Origin: an uncultured Bacteroides sp. | GTDB lineage: Bacteria > Bacteroidota > Bacteroidia > Bacteroidales > Bacteroidaceae | NCBI GenBank assembly: GCA_944319875.1 | Contig: CALUFR010000017.1 | Span: 1 to 64,000, forward strand | Length of the DNA stretch: 64,000 nt | Reading direction: 5' to 3' | In this document: in pieces, positions 62,141 through 64,000 of the stretch | Layout: each line of letters begins with the position of its first letter | Position numbering within the stretch: the stretch's first letter is position 1 | Notes under the pieces: model-generated | The model's database searches: none | Told to the model about the DNA's origin: nothing | The model's input: the letters and a program-made list of their open reading frames with translations, nothing else | Translations under genes and position numbers: made by a program

Positions 62141-64000
62141 TGAATGACAACAAACTCATGAACCGTGCGGCAGACAACATCCGCATTCTTGCAGCCTCCA
62201 TGGTTGAAAAAGCCAAGTCCGGACATCCCGGTGGTGCAATGGGAGGTGCAGACTTTATAAATGTACTGTTCTCAGAATTTCTGATATACGACCCTGAAAG
62301 ACCTACTTGGGAAGGACGCGACCGCTTTTTCCTTGATCCAGGCCACATGTCTCCCATGCTCTATGCACAACTGGCTTTAACGGGTAAATTCACCATTGAT
62401 GAGTTGAAAGAATTTCGTCAGTGGGGAAGCCCCACACCCGGGCATCCCGAGCGTGACGTTATGCGCGGCATCGAGAACACGTCAGGTCCATTGGGGCAGG
62501 GACATACCTTTGCCGTCGGTGCAGCCATTGCCGCTAAGTTTCTTAAGGCACGATTTGGCGAAATCATGAACCAGACCATCTACGCTTACATTTCCGATGG
62601 CGGCATACAAGAAGAAATTTCACAAGGTAGCGGGCGTATTGCCGGAACACTGGGATTGGACAATCTCATCATGTTCTATGACGCCAATGACATCCAGCTT
62701 TCTACAGAAACAAAAGTTGTTACGTGTGAAGACACAGCCAAGAAATATGAAGCATGGGGATGGAAAGTCATTTGTATAAACGGAAACAATCCGGACGAGA
62801 TACGGCAAGCCCTTACTGAAGCCAAAGCAGAAACAGAACGCCCCACCCTTATCATCGGACACACCGTCATGGGCAAGGGAGCACGTAAAGCTGACGGAAG
62901 TAGTTATGAAGCTAATTGTGCGACTCATGGTGCGCCACTCGGCGGTGATGCATACATCAACACGATCAAAAATCTGGGTGGCAATCCGGAAGATCCATTT
63001 GTCATCTTCCCCGAAGTGGCTGAACTCTACGCACACCGCACCGAGGAACTACGCAAAATTGTAGCTGAGCGCCATGCCTTACAAGCCGAATGGAGCAAGG
63101 CAAATCCTGAGTTAGCCGCCAAGCTGGAACAGTTTTTCTCCGGCAAAGCCCCGAAAGTAGACTGGACCTCTATCACCCAAAAGCCCGACGCTGCCACACG
63201 TGCGGCATCAGCTACCGTATTAGGAGTACTGGCTACACAAGTAGAAAATATGATTGTAGCCTCTGCCGATCTTTCCAATTCTGATAAAACAGACGGTTTT
63301 CTCAAGAAAACCCACGCTTTTACGAAAGGTGATTTCAGCGGTGCCTTTTTCCAAGCGGGTGTATCTGAACTGACAATGGCCTGCTGCTGCATCGGCATGG
63401 CTCTGCATGGTGGTGTCATCGCTGCTTGCGGCACATTCTTTGTTTTCTCTGATTACATGAAACCCGCTGTACGCATGGCTGCACTCATGGAAGTACCCAT
63501 CAAGTTCATCTGGACGCATGATGCCTTCCGCGTAGGCGAGGACGGACCGACACACGAACCCGTAGAACAAGAAGCGCAAATACGTCTAATGGAAAAGCTA
63601 AAAAACCACAAGGGTCACAATTCAATGCTGGTACTCCGCCCGGCAGACGTCGAAGAAACCACAGAAGCATGGCGGCTGGCCATGGAGAACACAGCTACAC
63701 CGACAGCTCTCATCCTCTCGCGTCAGAACATCACAAACCTGCCCGAAGGAAACGACTACACACAGACGGCACGAGGAGCTTACATAGTGGCCGGTTCTGA
63801 CGCTGACGCAGACGTAATACTTGTAGCTTCCGGTTCCGAGGTTTCTACTCTCGTAGCAGGTGCCGAACTCCTCCGTAAGGATGGTGTGAAAGTACGGATC
63901 GTCTCCGTACCTTCCGAGGGCTTATTCCGCAATCAAAATAAAGAATACCAGGAGACCATCCTACCAACCGGAGCCAAAATTTTCGGCTTGACTGCCGGAC
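62141..64000 (+). CDS. tkt: transketolase (3' end beyond the window)
   Basis: 620 codons are seen, open at the window edge; usual length is about 670. N-terminal TPP domain: KAKSGHPGGAMGGADF (~24), DPGHMSPMLYAQLALTG, TSGPLGQGHTFAVGAA (~112), and the metal/diphosphate segment SDGGIQEEISQG. The pyrimidine domain has LHGGVIAACGTFFVFSDYMKPA (~420) and WTHDAFRVGEDGPTHEPVEQ (~460). The C-terminal domain begins near DADADVILVASGSEV. It moves two-carbon units in the non-oxidative pentose phosphate pathway. Own promoter after the galactose terminator. Confidence 0.96.

Overview
The window looks like a stretch of a Bacteroides (or close relative) chromosome. The evidence is direct: promoters with the Bacteroidales TAnnTTTG (-7) and TTTG (-33) elements, a SusC/SusD receptor pair, FimA/Mfa-type fimbrillin lipoproteins, a BF3164-type lipoprotein, a class III fructose-1,6-bisphosphatase, and nan-type sialic acid genes. 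Species cannot be read safely from the sequence. No integrase, transposase, phage structural gene, CRISPR array or rRNA is visible. There are four tRNA genes.

Layout. 0-5.4 kb: end of a type V pilus operon (three lipoproteins, the last a very large putative tip protein), a terminator, a decayed nucleotidyltransferase and a dispersed repeat. 5.9-10.7 kb: a pseudouridine synthase with a long N-terminal extension, then an acyl-CoA ligase overlapping a 16-residue-repeat envelope protein. 10.7-15.4 kb (minus): a tRNA-Ser/Lys/Glu cluster followed by dedA, a YidE-like transporter and fbp. 15.6-29.3 kb: mostly housekeeping genes (Crp/Fnr regulator, 5'-nucleotidase, Tex, BF3164 lipoprotein, DUF4143 ATPase, CPBP protease, LRR protein, an ABC-F protein with one degenerate ATP site, GrpE-DnaJ), broken by two unusual repeat-filled intergenic regions near 16.5 and 22.0 kb.

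29.4-43.4 kb is the main accessory locus, a sialic-acid utilisation locus. A divergent ROK regulator faces an eight-gene operon: MFS transporter (NanT), N-acetylneuraminate lyase, N-acylglucosamine 2-epimerase, SusC-like and SusD-like receptor (NanO/NanU-like), a serine-type sulfatase, an SGNH esterase and a NanM-like mutarotase. The inferred job is to strip sulfate and acyl groups from host sialoglycans at the cell surface, import the sugar, and convert Neu5Ac through ManNAc to GlcNAc. No sialidase is present in the window. Base composition drops sharply from the epimerase to the SusC gene, so the operon seems to be built from two parts.

43.4-64 kb: a two-gene Wza/Wzz polysaccharide export unit, tRNA-Thr, a GH78 rhamnosidase, MltG, an IorA-IorB-PaaK aryl-acid module, small envelope proteins, phosphomannose isomerase, the galactose operon (galM, gluP-type transporter, galK) and a transketolase that runs off the end.

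All functional calls come from reading motifs and remembered family features. No database search was run.
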